Position numbers and translations under genes: made by a program. The notes beneath the pieces are model-generated. The model had not been told where the DNA came from and searched no databases. It worked only from the letters and a program-made list of their open reading frames with translations. DNA of 64,000 nt, from assembly GCF_050871315.1 (NCBI RefSeq), contig NZ_JBJLRE010000003.1. One strand, given 5' to 3'. Each line of letters opens with the position of its first letter. Position 1 is the first letter of the stretch. This document shows positions 41,216 to 49,270 of the stretch, piece by piece. This DNA comes from Kineococcus gynurae. Its GTDB lineage: Bacteria; Actinomycetota; Actinomycetes; Actinomycetales; Kineococcaceae.

Positions 41216-41253
41216 GGTACCTCGGGTACCGGATACCGCTCGCACCGGGTACC
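41216..41253. promoter_or_regulatory. Three GGTACC half-sites in the thiolase/TetR gap
   Basis: GGTACC occurs at 41216-41221, 41225-41230 and 41248-41253, and GGATACC at 41231-41237, all within the 84-base divergent gap. GGTACC is self-complementary, so each is a symmetric site. They are candidate operators for the adjacent TetR-family repressor over both transcription units. Confidence 0.6.
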
Positions 41254-41261
41254 GTCGGGAC

Positions 41262-41933
41262 GTGGACACCGTGGCCCCACCCCCCGCGACGAGACCCGAC
41301 GGTCGGAGCACCCGTTGGGCCGCGCACCGGCGTGCCCGTCGCGAGGAACTCGTCTCCGCCGCCATGCGGGCCATCTCCCGGCACGGCGCCGAGGTGGGCA
41401 TGGACGAGGTCGCGGCCGCCGCCGGAACCTCCAAGACCGTCCTCTACCGGCACTTCGCCGACAAGGAAGACCTCTACCTCGCCGTCGCCGCCCGGGTGAA
41501 CCGCAACGTCACCCGCGAGCTGCGGGCCGCGGTGAACCTGACCTCGACCCCGCGCGAGGCGTTGTCCGCGATGATCGCGACCTACCTGCGGCGCATCGAG
41601 CACGACCCCGAGATCTACCGGTTCGTCGTCTCCCACCCCCTGCTCGAACGGCCGACCGACCGCGACCCCGTGCAACGCATCTCCAGCGAGATCGCCGACG
41701 CCACCTCGCGGGCGATGACCGCCCACCTGCGGGCGGCCGGGGTCACCTCCGAACTCATCGACGCCCTCGCGCACGGCTTGATCGGGATGATCCGCGCGGC
41801 GGCCGACCGCTGGTTGTCCACCCCCGCCCGTCCCGGTTCCGAGGTCCTCGCGGCCGAACTCACCGCCCTGGCCTGGGGCGGGCTCTCCGCCGCCCTGCCC
41901 GACCACCTCACCGTCCTCGAGGAGCAGAGATGA
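41262..41933 (+). CDS. TetR-family transcriptional repressor
   Basis: The 223-residue regulator has a TetR helix-turn-helix at about 25-70 (RREELVSAAMRAISRHGAEVGMDEVAAAAGTSKTVLYRHFADKEDLYLAV). The C-terminal ligand-binding half (ALSAMIATYLRRIEHDPEIYRFVVSHPLLER ... ALAHGLIGMIRAAADRWL) is of the fatty-acid-metabolism type. Its gene overlaps that of an acyl-CoA oxidase by four bases (ATGA) and diverges from a thiolase operon, so acyl-CoA-responsive repression of fatty-acid metabolism genes is likely. The GTG at 41262 is the only start giving a normal N-terminal arm. Confidence 0.9.
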   Translation: MDTVAPPPATRPDGRSTRWAAHRRARREELVSAAMRAISRHGAEVGMDEVAAAAGTSKTVLYRHFADKEDLYLAVAARVNRNVTRELRAAVNLTSTPREALSAMIATYLRRIEHDPEIYRFVVSHPLLERPTDRDPVQRISSEIADATSRAMTAHLRAAGVTSELIDALAHGLIGMIRAAADRWLSTPARPGSEVLAAELTALAWGGLSAALPDHLTVLEEQR

Positions 41934-43927
41934 CCGCCGTCAGCGAGTCCCCCCGCACGACCGGGATCCCGGCGCCCGCCGCCGAGGAGGTCGCCCCGCT
42001 CGACGTCGACGCGCTGCGCCGGTTCCTGGACGGCGCGTTCGTGGCCGAGCGCGAGGCCTGCCGCGCCGAGTTCCCCGCCGACTTCTTCGACCCGACCGAC
42101 CACCTCGGCACGCGCGAGCACCGCGACGTGACGGTGGACCGGTTGCGGCGCATCGCCCGGATCGGCGGGCACGAGAAGGGCTACGGGCGGGCGTGGGGCG
42201 GCACCGAGGAGCCCGGCGCGCAGGTCGCCCAGTTCGAGATGCTGGGTTTCGGGGACGCCTCGCTGATGATCAAGTCCGGGGTGCAGTGGGGGCTGTTCGG
42301 CGGGGCCGTGCAGGCGCTCGGCACCGAACGCCACCACGCCGAGCTCCTGCCCCGCATCCTGCGCCTGGAACTGTTCGGGTGCTTCGCCATGACCGAGTCC
42401 GGTCACGGTTCCGACGTCGCCTCGCTCGGGACCACCGCGACCTACGACCCGGTCACCGAGGAGTTCGTGATCGACACCCCGGACCCGGCCTCGCGCAAGG
42501 ACTACATCGGCGGGGCGGCCGAGAGCGCGGAGCTCGCGGTCGTCTTCGCCCAGCTCGTGACCGGTGGGGAACGGCACGGGGTGCACGCCCTGCTCGTCCC
42601 GATCCGCGAGGACGGTCGGCCTCGACCCGGGGTCGAGATCGGGGACTGCGGTCGCAAGATGGGCCTGAACGGGGTCGACAACGGCCGGCTGTCCTTCGAC
42701 GGGGTCCGGGTGCCGCGGACCGCGCTGCTGGACCGCTACGCCCAGGTCGCCGCCGACGGCACCTACACCTCCCCGATCGAGAAACCCACCGCGCGGTTCT
42801 TCACCATGCTCGGGGCCCTGGTGAAGGGGCGGGTCAGCGTCTCCGGGGGTTCCCTCAGCCAGACCAAGGTGGCGCTGAGCATCGCCGTCCGGCACGCGCT
42901 CGGCCGCCGGCAGTTCGCCCGCGTGCCGCACGCGACCGAGACCCTGCTGCTGGACTACCTGAGCCACCAGCGCCGGCTGCTGATCCCGCTGGCGACGACC
43001 TACGCGTTGAGCTTCGCGCAGGACGAGCTGATGCAGACCATGGACGAGCTGCTCAAGGTGTCCCTCTCCGGCGCCGAACCCGACGCCCGCCGTCAGCGGG
43101 AGTTCGAGACCCTGGCCGCCGGGATGAAGGCCACCTCGAGTGCCCACGCGACGGCGACCATCCAGACCTGCCGCGAGGCGTGCGGCGGGGCCGGGTACCT
43201 GGCCGACAGCCGGTTGCCCCAGCTCAAGGCCGACACCGACGTGTTCACCACCTTCGAGGGTGACAACGTCGTCCTCCTGCAACTGGTGGCCAAGGGGGTG
43301 CTCACCTCGTTCTCCCAGCAGGTGAGCGCGCTCGACTCGTTGGGGATGGCCCGGTTCGCCACGCGCGACCTGGTCTCCACCCTGGCCGGGCGCAGTCCCG
43401 CGACGTCTTTCGTGGCCGAGCTCGTCGACTCCGGACGGGATTCCGGGGAGCTGCGCGACCGGGCCTGGCAGCTGCGGATGCTCGAGGAACGACGCCGGCA
43501 CGTCGTGGGCTCCCTGGCCAAGCGCATGCGCAAGGCTCGTCAGCAGCAGGAGCAGACGGCCCTGGCGGCCGTCGACGCGTTGCAGGACCACGTGATCCTG
43601 GCCGGGCGCGCGCACATGGACGTCGTCGTCGCCGAGGCCTTCACCGCGGCCATCGCCCGCGCCGAGGACCCGGCCGTGGCCGCGTTGCTGCAGGAGGTGT
43701 GCGACCTGCACGTCCTCGCCCTGCTCGAACGCGAGAAGGGGTGGTTCCTGGAGCACCGCCGGATGACCACGGTCCGGGCCAAGGCCCTGACCCACGCGGT
43801 CAACGATCTCTGCCGGACCCTCCGGGGCCGCGCGGAGGAGTTGATCGGGGGTTTCGGCATCCCCGAGGAGTGGATCGTCGGTCGGACGCTGGACGTCCCC
43901 TCCCGCCCGCTGGACGTGCGCCCCTGA
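41930..43927 (+). CDS. Acyl-CoA oxidase-type flavoprotein
   Basis: The 665-residue flavoprotein has an acyl-CoA dehydrogenase core: LFGCFAMTESGHGSDVASLGTTATYDP, KDYIGGAAESAELAVVFAQL, GLNGVDNGRLSFDGVRVPRTALLDRYAQV. The extended C-terminal region fits acyl-CoA oxidases, which run about 600-700 residues and pass electrons to O2. The catalytic Glu is near residue 443 in FTTFEGDNVVLLQLVAKG. It would oxidise acyl-CoA to 2-enoyl-CoA. It is coupled to the TetR gene and, with the divergent thiolase operon, forms a complete beta-oxidation set; the thioester chain length is unknown. Confidence 0.88.
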   Translation: MTAVSESPRTTGIPAPAAEEVAPLDVDALRRFLDGAFVAEREACRAEFPADFFDPTDHLGTREHRDVTVDRLRRIARIGGHEKGYGRAWGGTEEPGAQVAQFEMLGFGDASLMIKSGVQWGLFGGAVQALGTERHHAELLPRILRLELFGCFAMTESGHGSDVASLGTTATYDPVTEEFVIDTPDPASRKDYIGGAAESAELAVVFAQLVTGGERHGVHALLVPIREDGRPRPGVEIGDCGRKMGLNGVDNGRLSFDGVRVPRTALLDRYAQVAADGTYTSPIEKPTARFFTMLGALVKGRVSVSGGSLSQTKVALSIAVRHALGRRQFARVPHATETLLLDYLSHQRRLLIPLATTYALSFAQDELMQTMDELLKVSLSGAEPDARRQREFETLAAGMKATSSAHATATIQTCREACGGAGYLADSRLPQLKADTDVFTTFEGDNVVLLQLVAKGVLTSFSQQVSALDSLGMARFATRDLVSTLAGRSPATSFVAELVDSGRDSGELRDRAWQLRMLEERRRHVVGSLAKRMRKARQQQEQTALAAVDALQDHVILAGRAHMDVVVAEAFTAAIARAEDPAVAALLQEVCDLHVLALLEREKGWFLEHRRMTTVRAKALTHAVNDLCRTLRGRAEELIGGFGIPEEWIVGRTLDVPSRPLDVRP

Positions 43928-43939
43928 GAAGGTTCCTCC

Positions 43940-44989
43940 ATGCACGGTGAGTACAAGGTCCCCGGCGGGAAACTCGTCGCCGCCGACGTCGAGATCGACG
44001 AGGGGCGGCTGAGCCGGGTCCGGATCTCGGGTGATTTCTTCCTCGAACCGGACGAGGCGCTGGCCGCGGTCGACGCGGCCCTCACCGGACGGTCGGCCGA
44101 CGAGGACGCCGCGGGGCTCGCGGCCGCCGTCCGGCAGGCGCTGCCCGCGGGCGCCACGCTGCTCGGGTTCTCCCCCGACAGCGTCGCGATCGCGGTGCGC
44201 CGCGCGGTCGGCGGGGCGAGCGGGTGGGACGACCACGACTGGCAGCTGGTCCGGACCGGACCCCAGTCCCCGCTCATGCACATGGCCCTCGACGAGGTCC
44301 TGGCCCGCGAGGTCGGAGCCGGGCGACGCCCCCCGACGCTGCGGGTCTGGGACTGGGCGTCCTCGGCCGTCATCATCGGGTCGTTCCAGTCGTTGGCCAA
44401 CGAGGTGGACCCGGCCGGGGCCGCCGCGCACGGCGTCGAGGTCGTCCGCCGCATCTCGGGTGGCGGGGCGATGTTCGTCGAACCGGGCAACACCATCACC
44501 TACTCGCTCTACGCCCCCGCCTCGTTGGTCGAGGGCCTCTCGTTCGCGGAGTCCTACGCCTTCCTCGACGACTGGGTGCTCGTGGCGCTGGGCGAGCTCG
44601 GCGTCAAGGCCTGGTACCAACCGCTCAACGACATCGCGACCGAGGCGGGGAAGATCGCCGGGGCCGCCCAGAAGCGGTTGGCGGACGGGACCGTCCTGCA
44701 CCACGTGACCATGGCCTACGACATCGACGCCGCGAAGATGCTGCAGGTGCTGCGGATCGGCCGGGAGAAGCTGCGCGGCAAGGGGCTGGCGAGCGCCGCC
44801 AAGCGGGTCGACCCCCTGCGGCGGCAGACGGGACTTCCCCGCGAGCAGGTCGTCGACGCGATGGTCGCCACCTTCCGCGGGCAGTACGGGCTCGCCGACT
44901 CCGACCTGTCCGCGGAGGAGGTCCGCCGCGCCGAGGACCTGGTCCGCGACAAGTTCGCGACCCGCGCGTGGCTCGAGCGAATCCCCTGA
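43940..44989 (+). CDS. Lipoate-protein ligase-family protein
   Basis: This 349-residue protein contains an N-terminal accessory domain at about 1-95 (VPGGKLVAADVEIDEGRLSRVRISGDFFLEPDEALAAVD), which resembles the accessory domain found C-terminal in other LplA forms. The catalytic lipoate/biotin-transferase domain is at about 105-345: LRVWDWASSAVIIGSFQ, EVVRRISGGGAMFVEPGNTITYSLY, TEAGKIAGAAQKR with the adenylate lysine. It attaches lipoate to 2-oxoacid dehydrogenases. ATG 43940 follows the acyl-CoA-oxidase stop by 12 bases and likely shares its transcript. A link with acyl-CoA supply is an inference. Confidence 0.88.
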   Translation: MHGEYKVPGGKLVAADVEIDEGRLSRVRISGDFFLEPDEALAAVDAALTGRSADEDAAGLAAAVRQALPAGATLLGFSPDSVAIAVRRAVGGASGWDDHDWQLVRTGPQSPLMHMALDEVLAREVGAGRRPPTLRVWDWASSAVIIGSFQSLANEVDPAGAAAHGVEVVRRISGGGAMFVEPGNTITYSLYAPASLVEGLSFAESYAFLDDWVLVALGELGVKAWYQPLNDIATEAGKIAGAAQKRLADGTVLHHVTMAYDIDAAKMLQVLRIGREKLRGKGLASAAKRVDPLRRQTGLPREQVVDAMVATFRGQYGLADSDLSAEEVRRAEDLVRDKFATRAWLERIP

Positions 44990-45061
44990 CCGGGTGACGC
45001 CGTCGCCGCGATCTTCGGGGTTCGCCTTCCCCGCCGGGTGGGGGCGGAGCACACTGCGGAG

Positions 45062-45322
45062 ATGGACGACGGGGTCGAGCAGGTGCACGAGGCGGTCCGC
45101 ACGATCCCGGCCGGGATCGGGGTGGTCCGCGACGCCGACCGGGCCGGGCGGGCGCTCCGGGTCAGTGCGCACCCCGACCACGGTGCCGACGGCCGGGTCG
45201 TCCTGTCGCTCTGGGAGCAGCAGACCTGCGTGTCCACGCTGCGTCTCGACCGCGCGGCGACCGTGGAGCTGCTGGCCCTGCTGGGCACCGCCCTGCTCCC
45301 GGTCCCCTCCCGCGAGGGCTGA
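45062..45322 (+). CDS. Small hypothetical protein
   Basis: The 86-residue soluble protein has a regular strand-helix composition (TIPAGIGVVRDADRAGRALRVSAHPD, VVLSLWEQQTCVSTLRLDRAATVELLALLGTALL). I do not recognise the family. The C-terminal part is a typical small helix for dimer or partner contacts, but nothing further can be said. ATG 45062 is used, though GTG 45038 in frame is an alternative; ribosome sites are weak for both. The next gene is convergent after 19 bases. Confidence 0.55.
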   Translation: MDDGVEQVHEAVRTIPAGIGVVRDADRAGRALRVSAHPDHGADGRVVLSLWEQQTCVSTLRLDRAATVELLALLGTALLPVPSREG

Positions 45323-45341
45323 GGACCCCGGGACCGACGCG

Positions 45342-46376
45342 TCAGGGGCGCCGGTCGCGACGCCAGGCGAGCAGGTCCTCGACCGGCCACGTGGTGAGGA
45401 TCCGCTCGGCCGGGACCCCGCACTCCTCGGCCCGGGCGCAGCCGTGGGGCTGCCAGTCCAGCTGTCCGGGGGCGTGGGCGTCGGTGGACAGCGTGAACCG
45501 GCAGCCGGCCTCGACGGCCTGGCGCAGCAGGGCCCTCGGCGGGTCCAGCCGCTCGGGGCGGGCGTTGATCTCGACCGCGACGTCGTGCTCGACGCAGGCG
45601 GCGAACACCGCCTCGGCGTCGAAGTCGCTGGGCGGGCGACCCTTGCTCCCCACCCGGCCGTGCCCGCCCTTGACCATCCGCCCGGTGCAGTGCCCGAGGA
45701 CGTCCATCCGGCCGCTGCGGATCGCGGCGAGCATCCGACGGGTCATGGCGTCGCCCGGCATCCGCAGGTCGGAGTGGACCGAGGCCACGACGACGTCGAG
45801 CCGGTCGAGGAGATCGTCCTCGCAGTCCAGGGCCCCGTCCTTGAGGATGTCCACCTCGATCCCGGCGAGCAGCCGGAACGGGGCCAGCGGGGCCGTGAGG
45901 GCCGCGATCTGCTCCAGCTGGGCCTCGCGGCGGGCGCGGGACAGGCCGTTGGCGACCTTGAGGTTCTGCGAGTGATCGGTCACCGCGATGTAGTCGTGCC
46001 CCAGCTCGGCCGCACTGAAGGCCATCTCGGCGAGCGGGCTGCCCCCGTCGCTGGCGTCGGTGTGGGTGTGCAGGTCGCCGCGCAGCGCGGCACGCAGCTC
46101 CTCGCCCCCCGCGACCAGCGGGCCGGCCTCCGCCTCCAGCGCGGCCAGCCGGTCGGGGACGTCGCCGGCCGCGGCCTGCTGGACGATCTCGGCCGAGGAC
46201 TTCCCGATGCCCTTGAGCTCGGTGAGGGTGCCGGCCCGCAGCCGGTCGTCGAACTCGCCGTCGTCCAGCGCGAGCAGCACCGCCGCGGCCTTGCGGAACG
46301 CCTCGACCCGGTAGCTGCTGGCCTGACCCCGTTCGAGCAGGAACGCCGTGCGCCGCAGCGCCTGCACCGGATCCAT
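45342..46376 (-). CDS. PolX-like PHP-domain protein with helix-hairpin-helix N-terminus
   Basis: The 344-residue protein has an N-terminal helical region related to DNA polymerase beta/X (RRTAFLLERGQASSYRVEAFRKAAAVLLALD, LTELKGIGKSSAEIVQQA, with a helix-hairpin-helix). A PHP domain begins near residue 110 (GDLHTHTDASDGGSPLAEM, YIAVTDHSQNLKVANGL, LLAGIEVDIL, VVASVHSDLRM, VEINARPERLDPP, LSTDAHAPGQL). The PHP metal site is complete. Bacterial PolX proteins combine these parts with a polymerase domain; the nucleotidyl-transferase core is absent here, so this is a nuclease or phosphoesterase remnant. ATG 46376 has a good GGAG-rich site upstream. Confidence 0.82.
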   Translation of the reverse strand: MDPVQALRRTAFLLERGQASSYRVEAFRKAAAVLLALDDGEFDDRLRAGTLTELKGIGKSSAEIVQQAAAGDVPDRLAALEAEAGPLVAGGEELRAALRGDLHTHTDASDGGSPLAEMAFSAAELGHDYIAVTDHSQNLKVANGLSRARREAQLEQIAALTAPLAPFRLLAGIEVDILKDGALDCEDDLLDRLDVVVASVHSDLRMPGDAMTRRMLAAIRSGRMDVLGHCTGRMVKGGHGRVGSKGRPPSDFDAEAVFAACVEHDVAVEINARPERLDPPRALLRQAVEAGCRFTLSTDAHAPGQLDWQPHGCARAEECGVPAERILTTWPVEDLLAWRRDRRP

Positions 46377-46442
46377 CGCCGCACCCTTCTCCTCGCCCCG
46401 GCCCACTGTGCCCCATGGACTCCCGGCCCGCTCGTGACCCCG

Positions 46443-46448
46443 TATGCT
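46443..46448 (+). promoter_or_regulatory. -10 hexamer TATGCT upstream of tRNA-Glu
   Basis: TATGCT lies 20 bases upstream of the first base of tRNA-Glu, inside the promoter of the tRNA cluster. A -35 element is not clearly resolved. Confidence 0.45.
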
Positions 46449-46468
46449 GGGCGGGCCCTTCGGGGTGC

Positions 46469-46541
46469 GCCCTCATCGTCTAGTGGCCTAGGACGCCGCC
46501 CTTTCAAGGCGGTAGCACGGGTTCGAATCCCGTTGGGGGTA
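46469..46541 (+). tRNA. tRNA-Glu (anticodon TTC)
   Basis: The 73-nt cloverleaf pairs GCCCTCA at the 5' end with TGGGGGT at the 3' end (two G-T wobbles), plus a discriminator A. The anticodon stem CCGCC/GGCGG encloses CTTTCAA with TTC in the centre, and the T-arm loop is TTCGAAT. CCA is not encoded. It reads GAA and GAG codons. Confidence 0.93.
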
Positions 46542-46625
46542 CGCGGTCGGGCCTCGGGCTCCGGCAGCGGGGCGGCCGGTCGAGCGGGGTGCCGGAGGGT
46601 GTCACGAGCACCCCCCAGCCTCTAG

Positions 46626-46631
46626 TACGCT
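46626..46631 (+). promoter_or_regulatory. -10 hexamer TACGCT upstream of tRNA-Asp
   Basis: TACGCT in CTAGTACGCT resembles the TATGCT in front of tRNA-Glu and could start a separate tRNA-Asp/tRNA-Phe transcript about 50 bases upstream of tRNA-Asp. The -35 is unclear. Confidence 0.4.
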
Positions 46632-46685
46632 GGTCACGCACCACAGCAGGACAGCTCGCAAGAGCAGCAGAACGGCCTGTTTCCA

Positions 46686-46759
46686 GGCCCCGTAGCGCAG
46701 TTGGTTAGCGCGCCGCCCTGTCACGGCGGAGGTCGCGGGTTCGAGTCCCGTCGGGGTCG
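46686..46759 (+). tRNA. tRNA-Asp (anticodon GTC)
   Basis: Acceptor strands GGCCCCG and CGGGGTC pair with one G-T wobble and a discriminator G. The D-arm is AGCGCAGTTGGTTAGCG. The anticodon stem CCGCC/GGCGG carries CTGTCAC with GTC centrally. The T-loop is TTCGAGT. CCA is not encoded. Confidence 0.95.
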
Positions 46760-46789
46760 CTCGTCGTGCCGGTTCCACCGGCCCGGCAC

Positions 46790-46865
46790 GGCCAGGTAGC
46801 TCAGTTGGTAGAGCGTCCGACTGAAAATCGGAAGGTCAGCGGTTCGACCCCGCTCCTGGCCACCA
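46790..46865 (+). tRNA. tRNA-Phe (anticodon GAA)
   Basis: Acceptor strands GGCCAGG and CCTGGCC pair perfectly. The anticodon stem CCGAC/ATCGG encloses TGAAAA with GAA in the centre, and the T-loop is TTCGACC. Discriminator A at 46862 is followed by an encoded CCA (46863-46865), unlike the two tRNAs upstream. Confidence 0.95.
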
Positions 46866-46872
46866 ACGCACG

Positions 46873-46904
46873 AGGCCCTGATCAGCGGATGCGGATCAGG
46901 GCCT
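46873..46904 (+). terminator. Rho-independent terminator after tRNA-Phe
   Basis: AGGCCCTGATC (46873-46883) and GATCAGGGCCT (46894-46904) form an 11-bp stem with a 10-base loop, 7 bases after the encoded CCA, followed by TCTCCGTCTCC. It ends the tRNA cluster and separates it from the MFS gene. Confidence 0.85.
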
Positions 46905-46938
46905 TCTCCGTCTCCGAGTGCCTGTCGGGCGGGAGCAC

Positions 46939-48129
46939 ATGACGTCCAGACGTTCGGACCGTCCTGGTGGACGGGCGGCCTTCCTCGCCGCGGCCCTGGC
47001 GTTCGTCCTCATCTTCGTCGCGGCCGGGACCCCGATCCCGCTCTACAACACCTACCGCCGCGAGGATGGGCTGAGCACGGGTGACCTGACGGTCGCGACC
47101 GCCGCCTACCTGATGGCCGCCGCGACGTCGCTGCTCGTCCTCGGCCGGGCGTCGGACCACCTGGGACGGCGCCCCGTCGGCATCGCCGCGCTGCTCAGCT
47201 CGGCCGCCGGGCTGGTGGTCCTCCTCGGGGTCGACGGCCTCGCCCCGCTGGTCGTCGGCCGCTCGCTGCAGGGCCTGGCGACCGGGTTGTCCGCGGGCGC
47301 TCTGGGGGCGCTCGCCGTCGACTCCGCCCCACCCCGCCCGCGGTGGCTGCCCGCGGTGGTGACCAGCGCCGCCCCCATGCTCGGCATCCCGGCGGGTGCG
47401 CTCGTCTCGGGCGTCCTCGTCGACACCGGCCCCGCGCCCCGGCACCTCGTGTACGGCCTGGTGATCGGCCTGCTGCTGCTGGCCGCGGTGGCCGTCGCCC
47501 GGGTCCCGGAGACCGTCCCCCACCCCGACCCGCGACGCCTGGCGGGTTCGCTGCACCCCCAGGTCCGGGTCCCCGACGGGGCGCGCCGACCGATGCTCGC
47601 CATGAGCGGGTTGATCCTCGCCACCTGGTCGCTGGGGGGCTTCTACCAGGCCTTCGGCCCGACCATCGCCGCCGACCAGCTGGGGTCGACCGCGGCCTCG
47701 GCCTCGGCCGCGGTGTTCGGGTCCTTCACCGTGCTCAGCATCCTCGGCGGTCCCCTGAGCGCGCGATGGTCCCCCCTGACGACCCTGCGCCTCGGCGCGA
47801 TCGTCTACGCGGTGTGCGTCGCCGGGATCCTGCTGGCCCTCGGGCGCGGGGGGATCGGTCCGTTCCTGGCCGTCAGTCTGGTCACCGGTGTCGTCCAGGG
47901 CGCCGCCGTCAGCGCCGGTATGCGACTGCTGCTGCAGGCCACCCCGGCGGCCGACCGGGCCGGTCTGCTGGCCACGGTGTTCCTGGTGAACTACGCCAGC
48001 GCGGCCCTCCCCAGCCTGGTGGCGGGTCGGCTGACGACGACGTTCTCGGTCGAGCGCATCGCCGACGGGTACGGGGTGCTCGTCGTCGTCGGGGTGGCGG
48101 TGGCCGTCCTGGCGTCGAGGCGGCGCTGA
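46939..48129 (+). CDS. MFS transporter
   Basis: This carrier of 396 residues has about twelve hydrophobic segments. Signature parts are ASDHLGRRPVGIAALL between helices 2 and 3, GRSLQGLATGLSAGALGAL in helix 4 and MLGIPAGALVSGVLV in helix 5, the last being typical of drug-proton antiporters. Cytoplasmic loops contain PETVPHPDPRR. The substrate is unknown. ATG 46939 has GGGAG directly upstream; a GTG at 46918 would add a short extension and lies in the terminator zone. It seems to be a single gene between the tRNA terminator and the cyclase gene. Confidence 0.82.
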   Translation: MTSRRSDRPGGRAAFLAAALAFVLIFVAAGTPIPLYNTYRREDGLSTGDLTVATAAYLMAAATSLLVLGRASDHLGRRPVGIAALLSSAAGLVVLLGVDGLAPLVVGRSLQGLATGLSAGALGALAVDSAPPRPRWLPAVVTSAAPMLGIPAGALVSGVLVDTGPAPRHLVYGLVIGLLLLAAVAVARVPETVPHPDPRRLAGSLHPQVRVPDGARRPMLAMSGLILATWSLGGFYQAFGPTIAADQLGSTAASASAAVFGSFTVLSILGGPLSARWSPLTTLRLGAIVYAVCVAGILLALGRGGIGPFLAVSLVTGVVQGAAVSAGMRLLLQATPAADRAGLLATVFLVNYASAALPSLVAGRLTTTFSVERIADGYGVLVVVGVAVAVLASRRR

Positions 48130-48205
48130 CCCGCCACTCCTGAACCGGTGTGGTCACGTTCAGTGTCCTTATGATCGCTTCTGGTCAGCGAGCAGGAGGT
48201 GCGGC

Positions 48206-49270
48206 GTGCGACTCGACCGGCGACCGCGGCGGTGGTTCCCGGCCCGCCCCGGGATCTACCAGGTCCTGGTGGCGGTCGTGGTCGCCCTCGGACTGGCCTG
48301 CGCGGGACTCATCCTCACCAGCCCGCGGCCGGCGGCCGGGAACCCGGTCGACGACCTGGCCCAGATCTTCATCGAGGACGTCGAGCACGCCCCGACCCCG
48401 CAGCAGCTGGCCGAGCGCCCGTCGCTCGTGCCCCTGGACGAGCAGCTCCGCATCGACGCCGACAAGCTCCTGGACGCCGGGGTCGTCACCTCGGTCCGCA
48501 TCACCCGGGACGGCGCCGAGGTCGTCGCCCCTCCCGCTCGCGCCCGCGACGCGCGGACCCGGCCCCGCGACCTGCCGGAGAAGACGATCTCGGCGCCCAC
48601 CGTCGACGGTTCCCCCGGGGCGGTCTACCGCATCCGGCTCACGGTGGCCGACCCCGCCGACCTCGCCTCGTTGCGGTGGCGACGGCCGGTCCTGCAGGCC
48701 CTGGTCGCCGCCATGCTGCTGCTGATGCTCACCGGTCTGGTCCTCAGCCGGCGGGCCCACGCCCGTCAGGAACGGCTGAGCCTGGTCGACCCGCTCACCG
48801 GGGTGGGCAACCGGCGTCAGCTCGACCGGCTCGCCACCCGCCTCCTGCGCGACCCCCGCCCCGGAGCGAGCCGACACACGCTGCTGCTGCTGGACCTCGA
48901 CCACTTCAAGCAGCTCAACGACCGGTTCGGGCACGCCCACGGCGACGACGCGCTGCGCCGGCTCGCCGACGCCCTGCTCCGGACGCTCCGACCGCACGAC
49001 CACGTCGTCCGTCTCGGCGGGGACGAGTTCGCGGTGCTGCTCTGCGACGTGCCCGCCCCGCCCGCCGACCACGCCCTGGGCCGGCAGATCCTCGACCGGG
49101 TCCGCGCCCGGCTGCCCGACCTCGGGGTCAGCGGCGGCTGCGCGACCTGGCCGGACGAGGCCGCCGACCTCGACGGGCTGATGGACCGCGCGGACCGGGC
49201 GATGTACGCCGACAAGGAGCGACGGCGCCGGACCGTCGACGTCAGGACCGCGCCGGACCGGGTGGGGTGA
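48206..49270 (+). CDS. Membrane diguanylate cyclase with extracytoplasmic sensor
   Basis: The 354-residue protein has two membrane helices, near 20-40 and 175-195. Between them lies an extracytoplasmic sensor loop of about 135 residues, which includes NPVDDLAQIFIEDVEHAPTPQQL. A cytoplasmic GGDEF domain follows from about 200 (SLVDPLTGVGNRRQLDRL, LLDLDHFKQLNDRFGHAHGDDAL, LGGDEFAVL near 271). The active-site GGDEF motif is intact, so it can make cyclic di-GMP from GTP. The GTG start has GGAGG upstream. The 3' end overlaps that of the convergent glycosidase gene by 29 bases. The stimulus is unknown. Confidence 0.88.
   Translation: MRLDRRPRRWFPARPGIYQVLVAVVVALGLACAGLILTSPRPAAGNPVDDLAQIFIEDVEHAPTPQQLAERPSLVPLDEQLRIDADKLLDAGVVTSVRITRDGAEVVAPPARARDARTRPRDLPEKTISAPTVDGSPGAVYRIRLTVADPADLASLRWRRPVLQALVAAMLLLMLTGLVLSRRAHARQERLSLVDPLTGVGNRRQLDRLATRLLRDPRPGASRHTLLLLDLDHFKQLNDRFGHAHGDDALRRLADALLRTLRPHDHVVRLGGDEFAVLLCDVPAPPADHALGRQILDRVRARLPDLGVSGGCATWPDEAADLDGLMDRADRAMYADKERRRRTVDVRTAPDRVG

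Noticed and set aside
41615..45181. A minus-strand open frame of 1188 codons opposite the acyl-CoA oxidase and lipoate ligase genes
   Set aside because: The translation is low-complexity and motif-free, and both plus-strand genes beneath it have strong family motifs, so it is a shadow frame.
46384..46470. Integration site for a mobile element at the tRNA cluster
   Set aside because: The tRNAs are complete, no integrase is present and no direct repeat of a tRNA 3' end is visible nearby.
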